DNA of 64,000 nt. Source: Roseobacter sp. MH60115 (GTDB lineage: Bacteria; Pseudomonadota; Alphaproteobacteria; Rhodobacterales; Rhodobacteraceae). Positions 27,506 through 37,764 of the stretch are shown here, piece by piece. Location of the stretch: the NCBI RefSeq assembly GCF_015644665.1, contig NZ_JADOBQ010000006.1, positions 186,001 to 250,000 of the forward strand. Direction: 5' to 3'. The stretch's first letter is position 1, and every line of letters begins with the position of its first letter. Below the pieces are notes generated by a model that was not told the origin of the DNA, searched no databases, and saw only the letters and a program-made list of their open reading frames with translations. Made by a program: the position numbers and the translations under genes.

Positions 27506-29094
27506 CTGCACAGTGGGACGCATTGCGGGCCCGCCTTGAGGAAACCGAGGGGCGGTCGATCTTGTCCCTTTTTGAGACGCCTGATCGTGCGGCGCAGTTC
27601 AGCGCACAGACGGGCGATATGCTCTTTGACTATTCCAAGACGAACATCGACGACGCGACCCGCGCGGCCCTGATTGGTCTTGTGGAGGCGGCGGGCGTTG
27701 CGGAGAAACGCGAGGCGATGTTCTCAGGTGCGCCCATCAATGACACCGAAGGGCGCGCGGTGCTGCATACCGCTCTGCGCAACCTCGATGGTGGGCCGGT
27801 TCTGGTGGACGGTTTCGATGTCATGCCTGACGTGCTGGCAACGCTCGACCGGATGCGGATCTATGCCAATCACGTGCGGGACAGCGAGATCACCGATGTG
27901 GTGAATATCGGCATCGGCGGCTCCGATCTGGGACCTGCGATGGCGGTTGAGGCGCTCTCGCCCTACCACGACGGACCACGCTGCCACTTTGTCTCCAATG
28001 TGGACGGCGCGCATATCGCCGATACGCTGCGCGGGCTGGATGCCAGGACGACGCTGGTGATCGTGGCCTCCAAGACCTTCACGACAATCGAGACGATGAC
28101 AAATGCCCGCACGGCGAAAGCCTGGATGCAGGATCAGGGGGGGAATCCATCAGCGCAATTCGCGGCGCTGAGCACCTCCGAAGAGAAGACCCGCGACTTT
28201 GGCATCCCGGCGGAACGTGTCTTTGGGTTCGAGGATTGGGTCGGCGGGCGCTATTCGGTCTGGGGGCCCATCGGATTGTCACTGATGATTGCCATCGGGC
28301 CCAAGGGGTTCGACGCTTTCCTGCGGGGCGGTCAGGACATGGACAGGCACTTCCGCGCCGCCGCATGGGCGGAGAACCTGCCGGTCATGCTGGCGCTGGT
28401 GGGCCTTTGGCATGCACAGGTCTGCGGCCACGCCAGCCGTGCGGTTTTGCCCTACGATCAGCGGTTGGCGAAGCTGCCCGACTACTTGCAGCAACTTGAA
28501 ATGGAATCGAACGGCAAGGGTGTGCAGATGGATGGCAAGCCCGTCGCGGTCCCCAGTGGCCCTGTGGTCTGGGGCGCGGCAGGAACAAACGGGCAGCACG
28601 CATTCTACCAGCTGATCCACCAGGGCACGCGCGTGGTGCCCTGTGAATTCATGATTGCGGCAGAAGGGCATGAGGCTGATCTGGTCCATCACCACCAGTT
28701 GCTGATCGCGAATTGCCTGGCGCAGTCCGAAGCTTTGATGCGGGGCCGAAGTCTGAATGAGGCGCGTGAAAAGATGCGGGCGGCGGGTTTTACGGGGGAA
28801 GAGCTGGAGCGGCAGGCGCATCACCGCGTCTTCACGGGGAACCGTCCCTCGACCACACTGGTCTACCCGCAGCTCGACCCCTTCACGCTGGGCCAGATCG
28901 TGGCGCTTTATGAGCATCGCGTCTTTGTCGAGGGAGTGGTGCTGGGCATCAACTCCTATGATCAATGGGGGGTGGAGCTGGGCAAGGAATTGGCGACGTC
29001 CCTGCAGCCCGTCGTCGAGGGATCCGCTGATCCGCAGGGCAAGGATGGATCAACCGCCCAGCTGGTCACCTTTATCCGACGCCATCAATCCTGA
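27502..29094 (+). CDS. pgi: Glucose-6-phosphate isomerase
   Basis: This 530-residue enzyme interconverts glucose 6-phosphate and fructose 6-phosphate. Both family signatures are present: [14 protein letters not shown] near residue 250 and [14 protein letters not shown] near 480. The sugar-phosphate site includes [13 protein letters not shown]. It closes the zwf-pgl-pgi operon, which would let fructose 6-phosphate from gluconeogenesis or mannitol be fed into the Entner-Doudoroff pathway; edd and eda are not in the window. Its stop codon sits in the left foot of a long inverted repeat. Confidence 0.97.
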   Translation: MTAQWDALRARLEETEGRSILSLFETPDRAAQFSAQTGDMLFDYSKTNIDDATRAALIGLVEAAGVAEKREAMFSGAPINDTEGRAVLHTALRNLDGGPVLVDGFDVMPDVLATLDRMRIYANHVRDSEITDVVNIGIGGSDLGPAMAVEALSPYHDGPRCHFVSNVDGAHIADTLRGLDARTTLVIVASKTFTTIETMTNARTAKAWMQDQGGNPSAQFAALSTSEEKTRDFGIPAERVFGFEDWVGGRYSVWGPIGLSLMIAIGPKGFDAFLRGGQDMDRHFRAAAWAENLPVMLALVGLWHAQVCGHASRAVLPYDQRLAKLPDYLQQLEMESNGKGVQMDGKPVAVPSGPVVWGAAGTNGQHAFYQLIHQGTRVVPCEFMIAAEGHEADLVHHHQLLIANCLAQSEALMRGRSLNEAREKMRAAGFTGEELERQAHHRVFTGNRPSTTLVYPQLDPFTLGQIVALYEHRVFVEGVVLGINSYDQWGVELGKELATSLQPVVEGSADPQGKDGSTAQLVTFIRRHQS

Positions 29095-29177
29095 GCAAAG
29101 GTGGCCTGAAGCCCACCTTACCTGCTGGCTGAAACGCTTTCGATTGGCAGGTAGGGTGGGCTTCAGGCCACCCTCAG
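29091..29177. repeat. Long palindromic (REP-like) hairpin between convergent genes
   Basis: Arms at 29100-29125 and 29147-29172 are 26 nt long and complementary except for one G-U-type pair. The 21-nt loop contains a small GAAA/TTTC hairpin. Beyond a 4-nt bulge the pairing resumes with CTGAG (29091-29095) and CTCAG (29173-29177), which contain the stop codons of pgi and of the opposing thioesterase gene. No T run follows, so it is not a classic intrinsic terminator. The core GGTGGGCTTCAGGCCACC resembles dispersed palindromic elements of proteobacteria. It probably separates the two converging transcripts. Confidence 0.75.
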
Positions 29178-29656
29178 CGATGCGGGTGCGCGCCGTCGAC
29201 ATCGATCATTTTCTGCCGCACGTCTCCGGGGATCGGGTAACGTCCCGCGCCGTCGGCCTGCAACAGCACAAGCACACAGTCAAATGTCGCGCGCAGCGTC
29301 CCGCCGGACCACAGCGTCTGCGCCAGCGAAAACGATGTTGTGCGAAACGCAGTACAGCCGCAGGTCACAACATAGTCTTCATCCATGCGCATTTCCTGGC
29401 GGTAATGGATCTGCCCGGACCGGATTACAATCCGCGGATCCTCGCCTGAGCCCATGTAGCGGGACAGGCCCCAATCCTGCGTGTACCGGATGCGCAGCCT
29501 TTCAAACCAATGCATGTAGACAGCATTGTTCACGTGGTTGAGCACATCCAGTTCCGAAAATCGCACCCGGTCCGCCATTGCCAGGGGCGCGGGCGGGTCG
29601 ATGCCAAGATCCAATTGGCTCTGGCTGGAGAGCGGCGTGTGATAGCGAAGGGTCAT
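29174..29656 (-). CDS. Acyl-CoA thioesterase (4-hydroxybenzoyl-CoA thioesterase/YbgC-like)
   Basis: This 160-residue hot-dog-fold protein has the segment FSELDVLNHVNNAVYMHWFERLR, which carries the conserved Asp and the HVNN turn of the YbgC/4HBT family. The ATG at 29656 gives a normal family length; a longer open frame upstream would add 58 residues of unlikely composition. It probably hydrolyses an acyl-CoA. It is divergent from the DmdB-like CoA ligase gene (127-nt gap), so the two may share regulation. Confidence 0.85.
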   Translation of the reverse strand: MTLRYHTPLSSQSQLDLGIDPPAPLAMADRVRFSELDVLNHVNNAVYMHWFERLRIRYTQDWGLSRYMGSGEDPRIVIRSGQIHYRQEMRMDEDYVVTCGCTAFRTTSFSLAQTLWSGGTLRATFDCVLVLLQADGAGRYPIPGDVRQKMIDVDGAHPHR

Positions 29657-29783
29657 GCCGCCCCTTACGCGCTGGGATGCCGTTTGCCAAGTCTTGCCAG
29701 ACCGCCGACCGGAAGGCAGGGTAGGGGACGGACCTGCGACAGCGTTCCGTATCCAACGGTTTGAAACGTGACGGGAGATCACA

Positions 29784-31403
29784 ATGCTCGGCCAGATGAT
29801 GACAGCCCCCTTGCTGATTTCCGCGCTCATCGACCACGCGGCGCGCTATCACGGAGACACGGAAATCACCTCTGTGAACACTGGCGGCGGGCATGAGACC
29901 ACCAGCTGGGGCACCGTTGCGCGCAATGCGAAACAATTGGCCAGCGCATTGCAGGGGCTCGGGCTCGGCCCGCAAACGCGCTGCGCCACGATTGCCTGGA
30001 ACAACCGGCGGCATCTGGAGATATACTTCGGTGTGTCCGGCGGCGGCTTTGTCTGTCACACCATCAACCCGCGCCTTTTTCCGGATCAGCTTGTCTACAT
30101 CATCAACCATGCCGAGGATGAGGTGCTGTTCATCGACAGTACCTTTGTCCCGCTGGTGGCCTCCATCCGCGATCAGCTGACCACGCTGAAACACATCGTG
30201 CTGCTGGAAGACACCGTGGGTGCAGCGGCCGAAACACTGCCAGACCTCATCGCCTATGACGATCTGCTGGCGCAGGGGGATGCGGAGTATCAATACCCGC
30301 AGTTCGATGAGCTGACCGCGTCGAGCCTCTGCTACACCTCCGGCACCACCGGGAACCCCAAGGGTGTGCTTTTCTCGCACCGGTCCACCGTGCTGCACAG
30401 CCTTGCCTGCAACCTGAAGGACAGCCTCGGGTTTTCAGCGATGGATGTGGTGTTGCCGGTTGTGCCGATGTTCCATGTCAACGCCTGGGGCACGCCCTAC
30501 GCCTGTGCTATGGTCGGCGCACGGATGGTGCTGCCCGGTCCGGGGCTCGATGGCCCGTCGCTGGTGGCGCTGATCGACACGCATAAGGTCTCCATCGCCC
30601 TTGGGGTGCCCACCATCTGGCTCGGCCTGCTGGGCGAGGCAGAAAAGGCGGGCAGCGCCCTGAGCAGTCTGCAACGCACGGTCGTCGGCGGCTCTGCCTG
30701 TCCGCCCTCGATGATTGCGGCGTTTCGCGACACCTTCGGGGTGGAGACCATCCACGCCTGGGGCATGACGGAAATGTCACCCATCGGCTCTGTCAATCAG
30801 CCGCTGGCCAAACATCTGGATCTTGAGACCGAGGCGCTGCACCGGCTGCGTGAAAATCAGGGGCGACCGCCCTGGGGCGTCGAACTGGCGATTGTCGATG
30901 AGGCCGGACACCCTCTGCCGCATGACGGCAAGACGCAGGGCGAATTGCTGGTGCGCGGGCATTTCATTCTCGATGCCTATTTTCGCGCGACGTCAAGCGA
31001 CACCCTGCAGGACGGCTGGTTCAACACCGGCGACATCGCCACGCTGGACCCGGAGGGCTATCTGACCATCCGCGACCGCTCCAAGGACATCATCAAGTCA
31101 GGCGGGGAATGGATCAGTTCGGTGGAGCTGGAAAACATTGCGATTGCCCATCCACACCTCAGCGATGCCGCGGTGATCGGCGCGCCGCATCCCAAGTGGG
31201 ACGAACGCCCGGTGCTGGTCGCCGTCACGGCGGAGGGCGCGACACCGGATGCGGAGGACCTTCTCGCCTTTTTCGAGGGCAAGATCGCCAAGTGGCAGAT
31301 CCCTGACAAGGTCGTCTTCACCGACGCGCTGCCGCGCAATGCCACGGGAAAGGTGCTGAAACGTGACTTGAGGGACACTTTTGCAAAGATCTTGATGACA
31401 TAA
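29784..31403 (+). CDS. Acyl-CoA ligase, resembles DmdB (methylmercaptopropionate-CoA ligase)
   Basis: This is a 539-residue AMP-forming ligase. Motifs are the P-loop YTSGTTGNPKGVLFSHRST near residue 185, HAWGMTEMSP near 325, WFNTGDIA near 410, RSKDIIKSGGEWISS near 430 and the C-terminal NATGKVLKR with the catalytic lysine. The N-terminus MLGQMMTAPLLIS and WNNRRHLEIYF, GVSGGGFVCHTINPRLFP match what I recall of roseobacter DmdB, the second enzyme of dimethylsulfoniopropionate demethylation. Medium-chain fatty acid CoA ligases are close relatives and cannot be excluded. No other dmd gene is adjacent. Confidence 0.82.
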   Translation: MLGQMMTAPLLISALIDHAARYHGDTEITSVNTGGGHETTSWGTVARNAKQLASALQGLGLGPQTRCATIAWNNRRHLEIYFGVSGGGFVCHTINPRLFPDQLVYIINHAEDEVLFIDSTFVPLVASIRDQLTTLKHIVLLEDTVGAAAETLPDLIAYDDLLAQGDAEYQYPQFDELTASSLCYTSGTTGNPKGVLFSHRSTVLHSLACNLKDSLGFSAMDVVLPVVPMFHVNAWGTPYACAMVGARMVLPGPGLDGPSLVALIDTHKVSIALGVPTIWLGLLGEAEKAGSALSSLQRTVVGGSACPPSMIAAFRDTFGVETIHAWGMTEMSPIGSVNQPLAKHLDLETEALHRLRENQGRPPWGVELAIVDEAGHPLPHDGKTQGELLVRGHFILDAYFRATSSDTLQDGWFNTGDIATLDPEGYLTIRDRSKDIIKSGGEWISSVELENIAIAHPHLSDAAVIGAPHPKWDERPVLVAVTAEGATPDAEDLLAFFEGKIAKWQIPDKVVFTDALPRNATGKVLKRDLRDTFAKILMT

Positions 31404-31485
31404 GCCTCTTTTAACCCAAAGACCGCACAAAGTGTCCTAGAAGGGTTTCTACCTGAGATTACACTTTCGTCCCCGGAGACACGTT

Positions 31486-31929
31486 ATGAAGTTGCCTGCC
31501 CTGATCCTTGCTGCGGCGCTGCCGACCACTGCGCTTGCAGGCCCTGACCGTGTGTCGATCCTGCTGGGGTCCGAGCACATCAATGCCACCGAAGATTTCC
31601 GCGAATTCAATCCCGGTGTGTTCCTGACGTGGGAACGGGAGGTGTTCGACTACACCATCGGCGTTTTCCAGAACAGCTATTCCAATGTCTCGCCGCTGGT
31701 CTCGATCGGCTATGATGTCGAGGTTGCGACGGAATTCGAGATTGGCGTCTTTGGGGGGCTCGCTGTCTACCCCGGCGAAGGCGACCGGTTCGATCATTCC
31801 ATCGGCGATGTGATCCCGCTGATCGGGCTTCAGGCGCGCTACCGGAACTTTTTCACGCAACTGCTGCCCGCAGATGGCCAATCGACGGACGGCGTGCTGA
31901 CCTTCGGCATCACGTTCGAGCTCGACTAG
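31486..31929 (+). CDS. Small exported protein, probable beta-barrel, function unknown
   Basis: This 147-residue protein has a clear signal peptide (LPALILAAALPTTALA, cleaved near residue 18). The mature part consists of alternating hydrophobic/polar strands (VFLTWEREVFDYTIGVFQNSYSN, GVLTFGITFELD) and ends in an aromatic/hydrophobic strand, as outer-membrane barrels do. The ATG is preceded by CCGGAGACAC. I do not recognise a named family; similar proteins occur in Rhodobacterales. A tRNA-Gly gene follows on the opposite strand. Confidence 0.7.
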   Translation: MKLPALILAAALPTTALAGPDRVSILLGSEHINATEDFREFNPGVFLTWEREVFDYTIGVFQNSYSNVSPLVSIGYDVEVATEFEIGVFGGLAVYPGEGDRFDHSIGDVIPLIGLQARYRNFFTQLLPADGQSTDGVLTFGITFELD

Positions 31930-31955
31930 GGTCTGACGGTTTCGGGATTTCGGAG

Positions 31956-32029
31956 TGGAGCGGGTAACGAGAATCGAACTCGTAACTTAAGCTTGGGAAG
32001 CTCGCGTGATACCTTTTCACCATACCCGC
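31956..32029 (-). tRNA. tRNA-Gly (anticodon CCC)
   Basis: Read on the minus strand, the gene starts GCGGGTA and ends TACCCGCTCCA, pairing a 7-bp acceptor stem with the CCA encoded. The anticodon loop is TTCCCAA, giving CCC. The T arm carries GAGTTCGATTCTC. Total length is 74 nt. The weak lower anticodon-stem pair is tolerated in glycine tRNAs. Confidence 0.93.
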
Positions 32030-32075
32030 GCTCTGCCGCTGACCTATTGTTTTCGCCTCATCCGGTCAAGGGCCG

Positions 32076-32927
32076 TCAGCGATCTGCGCGGCGCGCTTTG
32101 AAGAAATTGATCTCTGCCGGGACACGCACCCCCTGATCCGTCTGAAAGGCCTCGAACACTTTCTCAACGCGAACCGCAATGGCGTCGGCATCAGCCGCTG
32201 ACCCCTGGAAATACTCAACGGTGCGCGCGGCCGGGCCGACGCTTGTCGCCATGCGTGCCACTTCCGGCAAGAGGCCCGGCGGGGCAAGGTGGAGGGCGGC
32301 CACGTCAGCGGAAACATCCGTGAACCCGGCCTCTGTCAGGATGTCGGTCACCCGCGCAACATCGCGAAACGCGAAAGGACCGGGCGCATCGGGATCGACC
32401 GAGGGTGGCGCGCCCAGTGCCTCCTTTGCGGCATGCGCGGCAATGGTGAACCACGGGTTCTGCTGAATTTGACCCCAGGCGGCGAAGGTCACCTCGGCAC
32501 CGGGCTTCAACCCCGTCAGGATGTTTCTGAAAGCCGCGACGGGTTCGGCAAAGAACATCACGCCAAATCTGGAGATCAGGTGATCAAAGCTTCGGACGTC
32601 GAAGCGGTACGCCGCCGCATCCGCAACCTCGAAGGCGACGTTGCTGGCCCCCTCCGCCCGCGCCGAGGCATGCGTCAGCATCGTGGGCGAGATGTCGGCG
32701 CCAAAGACAAAGCCGTCCGCGCCAACCCGGTCGGCGGCCTGCAGGGTGCTCGCCCCGGTACCACAGCCGATGTCCAGCACCCGGTCCCCCGGACGCAGAG
32801 GCGCGCGCTCAAACAGACCGTCCAGCACCGGCTGCATGAAGGCATCCAGCATCTCCTGCTGCTCAACCCATTTCTGCCCCGCGCTCGTGGTCCAGAACGC
32901 CGCCTGATCGCTATTGTCCTGGCTCAT
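32076..32927 (-). CDS. Class I SAM-dependent methyltransferase
   Basis: This 283-residue protein has the Rossmann methyltransferase motif I VLDIGCGTGAST near residue 50, motif II FGADISPTML near 75 and motif IV FDHLISRFGVMFF near 118. The pattern is that of UbiE/arsM-like small-molecule methyltransferases; the substrate is unknown. It overlaps the upstream RACo-like gene by 4 nt, and its Shine-Dalgarno AAGGAG lies inside the last codons of that gene, so the two proteins are made together. Confidence 0.85.
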   Translation of the reverse strand: MSQDNSDQAAFWTTSAGQKWVEQQEMLDAFMQPVLDGLFERAPLRPGDRVLDIGCGTGASTLQAADRVGADGFVFGADISPTMLTHASARAEGASNVAFEVADAAAYRFDVRSFDHLISRFGVMFFAEPVAAFRNILTGLKPGAEVTFAAWGQIQQNPWFTIAAHAAKEALGAPPSVDPDAPGPFAFRDVARVTDILTEAGFTDVSADVAALHLAPPGLLPEVARMATSVGPAARTVEYFQGSAADADAIAVRVEKVFEAFQTDQGVRVPAEINFFKARRADR

Positions 32928-34972
32928 CCGCGTCTCCTTCTGCGCCGTCCGCCACCGCTCGCATCATCCGATCCGCCGCCGGTGTTGAACGTCCCGGTGG
33001 GCAGGGTGACGATGGAATTCAGAATGGGGAAGGGCTCCACCGCATTGGGGATCGCCGAGGCATTCACGAAATGCTCCTGAAAGCGCGGCTCGATGGCGGT
33101 TTCGACCTTGTGGATCGCACGCACCGTCGCCTCGATCTCTGCCCGCGCCCCGGTGTTCAGCAGCGCAATCCGCGCCCCGGTGCCAGCCGCATTGCCCGCC
33201 GATGTGACCTTGTCCAGCGGCGCATCCGGGATCATGCCCAGCACCATCGCGTGTTTGGTCGATATATGCGCGCCAAAGGCCCCGGCCAGCACCACCCGGT
33301 CCACCTTGTCGACGCCGAATTTGTCCATCAGCAGACGTGCGCCGGAGTAAAGCGCGGCCTTGGCCATCTGAATCTCGCGGATATCGCGGTTGGTGATGGT
33401 GATCAGCGGCCCGCCGGACGCCGTGCCGTCATGCACCAGATAGGAATATGTCCGCCCGTCCTGGAACACCCGGTCCGATCCCGTCTGCTCCGGCGAGCCG
33501 ATGAGACCGGGTGCGTCGACAATCCCGTGGATGCGCATTTCGGCGACCATCTCGATTATGCCGGAGCCGCAAATGCCGGTAATGCCCGTCACGCCGATCA
33601 TGTCCTCGAAACCGTCTTCATCCGACCATAGATCCGACCCGATGACCTTGAAGCGCGGGACCTTGGTGACCGGGTCAATCTCCACCCGTTCAATGGCACC
33701 GGGGGCGGCGCGTTGGCCGGAGCTGATCTGTGCACCCTCGAAGGCAGGTCCCGTAGGTGAGGAGCAGGCCAGCACCTTGTCCCTGTTCCCCAGCAGGATT
33801 TCCGCATTGGTGCCCACATCTACGACCAGCACCAGATCGTCGGATTTGTCCGGGGCCTCCGAAAGGGCCACCGCTGCGGCATCCGCGCCCACATGCCCGG
33901 CAATGCAGGGCAGCAGGTAGAGGCGCGCGGAGGGGTGGATGTTCAGCTCCAGATCATCGGCCCGCAGGCGCAGCGCGTTATTGGTGGCCAGCGCAAAGGG
34001 GGCCTGGCCCAGCTCGAAGGGGTCGATGCCCAACAGCAGGTGATGCATCACCGGATTGCAGACAAAAACCGCATCCACGATCAGTTCCTTGTCGATGGCC
34101 GCCTCTGTGGCGATCTGGGTGAAGAGCCCGCACATGCCTTCACGCACCGCGCGGGTCATTTCCTCGGCCCCCTTGGCGTTCATCATCGAATAGCTGACCC
34201 GGCTCATCAGGTCTTCACCAAAACGGATTTGCGGGTTCATCACACCGGAAGAGGCCAATACCTCACCGGTTTGCAGATCACAAAGGTGTGCCGCGATGGT
34301 GGTGGAGCCCAGATCAACCGCCAGCCCGTAAACGGTGCCATCGTAGTACCCCGGCCAGATGTTCATGATGCGCGGGCGGTTTTCCTGATCGCCCAGATGC
34401 ACGGCGACGGTCACCTTCCAGTCGCCCTTGCGCAGAACCGGTTGCATGGACTGCAGGATGTGCAGGTCGGCGGTGACATCCGCCAGATCCCACTGGCTTT
34501 CCAGCGCGTCACGCAAGCGCTCCAGATCGCCCGAGGGATCATGCATGTCCGGTTCGGCAACTTCCACGTAGAAGAGCTTGGTCGAGGGGTCGAGCACGAT
34601 CTCGCGCGCCTCGGCGCGTTTGCGCACCACCTGCTTGTGCACTTGGCTTTCGGGCGGCACGTCGATGACCACATCGCCCTGCACCGTCGCCTGACAGCCC
34701 AGCCTGCGGCCCTTGATCAGCCCGCGTTTCTCGTCATAGCGCTGCTCGACACTGTTCCACTCCGAGAGCGCGTCTTCCTTCACGGTGACGCCGTGTTTCG
34801 AGAACTCCCCGTAGCTGGGGGTGATCTGGCATTTCGAGCAGATGCCCCGCCCGCCGCAGACGGAATCGAGGTCGACGCCAAGCTGGCGCGCCGCCGTCAG
34901 GATCGGGGTGCCGGTCGGGAAATGGCCGCGTTTACCGGAGGGCGTGAAGACGACAAGGGGGTCGTTGCTCAT
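32924..34972 (-). CDS. RACo-like corrinoid-protein reactivase (2Fe-2S + ASKHA domain)
   Basis: This 682-residue protein has an N-terminal plant-type ferredoxin domain with cysteines in CGGRGICSKC and a fourth in GRRLGCQATV near residue 89, then a linker and the large DUF4445/ASKHA ATPase domain (AVDLGSTTIAAHL near 240 and VVDVGTNAEILLGN near 395). In the characterised relatives this architecture reductively activates cobalamin enzymes of methyl transfer. No corrinoid protein or MttB-type methyltransferase is in the window. The last residues are a glycine-rich stretch followed by six arginines and a glycine, whose codons hold the ribosome-binding site of the next gene. Confidence 0.85.
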   Translation of the reverse strand: MSNDPLVVFTPSGKRGHFPTGTPILTAARQLGVDLDSVCGGRGICSKCQITPSYGEFSKHGVTVKEDALSEWNSVEQRYDEKRGLIKGRRLGCQATVQGDVVIDVPPESQVHKQVVRKRAEAREIVLDPSTKLFYVEVAEPDMHDPSGDLERLRDALESQWDLADVTADLHILQSMQPVLRKGDWKVTVAVHLGDQENRPRIMNIWPGYYDGTVYGLAVDLGSTTIAAHLCDLQTGEVLASSGVMNPQIRFGEDLMSRVSYSMMNAKGAEEMTRAVREGMCGLFTQIATEAAIDKELIVDAVFVCNPVMHHLLLGIDPFELGQAPFALATNNALRLRADDLELNIHPSARLYLLPCIAGHVGADAAAVALSEAPDKSDDLVLVVDVGTNAEILLGNRDKVLACSSPTGPAFEGAQISSGQRAAPGAIERVEIDPVTKVPRFKVIGSDLWSDEDGFEDMIGVTGITGICGSGIIEMVAEMRIHGIVDAPGLIGSPEQTGSDRVFQDGRTYSYLVHDGTASGGPLITITNRDIREIQMAKAALYSGARLLMDKFGVDKVDRVVLAGAFGAHISTKHAMVLGMIPDAPLDKVTSAGNAAGTGARIALLNTGARAEIEATVRAIHKVETAIEPRFQEHFVNASAIPNAVEPFPILNSIVTLPTGTFNTGGGSDDASGGGRRRRRRG
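32928..32939 (-). promoter_or_regulatory. Ribosome-binding site embedded in the preceding gene
   Basis: On the minus strand AAGGAG (32939-32934) stands 6 nt ahead of the methyltransferase ATG at 32927. It is formed by the Arg codons AGA-AGG-AGA in the poly-arginine tail of the RACo-like protein. It fixes the methyltransferase start and explains at least part of the arginine run. Confidence 0.75.
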
Positions 34973-35118
34973 AAGTCTTGGTCACCTGTTGATTGTCTGA
35001 CGTCAGGATAGGGGCGGCAGAGGCGTGCGAGCGCCGGTCCGCGTCACATAATGCGCCTGCCGCGGCATTGCGCGTCTGAAATTGTCATATTCATTATGAA
35101 ATCCAGTTGATGCGTGTG

Positions 35119-36105
35119 CTACCCCGCCAGTTCGGGGGTGGAGGCGCGGGCGTGGAAGATGAATCCCAGAAGGTTCAGCAGGACCTGCGCGGCCAGAATG
35201 GAGGTGCTGCCGGTGGGGTCATAGTCAGGCGCCACTTCGACCAGATCGATCCCGACAATCCGGTGCTGCAGCGCCACCTGCTGCAGCAGTTCCAGCACCT
35301 CGTAGTAGAGAAACCCGCCGTGGCTGGGCGTACCGGTACCCGGCGCGATGGACGGGCAGAAGGCATCGATATCGAGGGTGATGTAGACGTCGGCACCCGT
35401 TGGCAGGGTGCTTACAACCCCTTGCGTACCCATCTGACGGGCTTGCCGGACCGAGATGATCTGCGACCCCATGGCCCGCGCCTGCCTATAGCCTTCGCGT
35501 GCGGTGGAGCTGACATTGCGGATACCCACTTGTGTCAACCCGCTGACATAGGTCTGCTCTGCCGCGCGGCGCATCGGGTTGCCGTGGCCGTGCCGCACCC
35601 CGTGGCGTTCATCCACGAAATCCAGATGCGCATCGATCTGCAGAATGTGAAAGGCACCGCCCTTGTAGTCCGCGCCATCAAAGGCACGGATGCAGGGGAT
35701 ATTCACCGAATGATCGCCGCCGATCACGACGGGCAGGGCGCCCGCCCGCAGGATCGCCCGGACGCCCGCTTCGATGTTTGCGTGGCTCTGATCGGTGTCG
35801 GTGTGCACGATGTCGGCGTCGCCAATATCCACGATACGCACATCCGCGGGCAGATAGGTTGCATCATCCTCGTGGTCGTAGGCACCGGCATGGCCGAAGC
35901 TGAAAAGCGTGGAGGCTTCGCGCACCCCGCGCGGCCCGAACCGCGCGCCGGATCGCCATTGTGTACCGGCATCAAAGGGTGCGCCCAGAACCGCAACCTC
36001 GGCATCAATCGCCTGCCAGTCGGCCACATAGGGCCGTTTGCCAAACGTCGAGATGCCGACGAAGGGCAGGTCCAGCCTGCCGCCCTCATACCCGTGTCCC
36101 GCCAT
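35119..36105 (-). CDS. Agmatinase-family ureohydrolase
   Basis: This 328-residue ureohydrolase has all three metal-binding signatures: GGDHSVN near residue 130, QIDAHLD near 152 and DIDAFCPSIAPGTGTPSHGG near 230. Two Mn ions are expected at these Asp/His residues. It hydrolyses a guanidino group, but agmatine, guanidinobutyrate and related substrates cannot be separated by motif alone. The ATG at 36105 is preceded by AAGGA; the frame continues upstream only as untranslated leader. It shares a 161-bp divergent region with guaB. Confidence 0.87.
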   Translation of the reverse strand: MAGHGYEGGRLDLPFVGISTFGKRPYVADWQAIDAEVAVLGAPFDAGTQWRSGARFGPRGVREASTLFSFGHAGAYDHEDDATYLPADVRIVDIGDADIVHTDTDQSHANIEAGVRAILRAGALPVVIGGDHSVNIPCIRAFDGADYKGGAFHILQIDAHLDFVDERHGVRHGHGNPMRRAAEQTYVSGLTQVGIRNVSSTAREGYRQARAMGSQIISVRQARQMGTQGVVSTLPTGADVYITLDIDAFCPSIAPGTGTPSHGGFLYYEVLELLQQVALQHRIVGIDLVEVAPDYDPTGSTSILAAQVLLNLLGFIFHARASTPELAG

Positions 36106-36221
36106 GGCATTTGTTTCCTTTAGTGACGCCTGCGCCAGTTTCGCCCCAGATGAAGGCGCAGGCAATGGCCGATACGCCAGATTTGGTGGTTTTCCCTCTT
36201 TCCATTTTCCCCGCTCCGTGA

Positions 36222-37715
<1,494 letters not shown>

Positions 37716-37764
37716 TCGCTGTGGGGGCAGTCGCAGAACATGATCCGACGGTGCGGAGGCGCCT

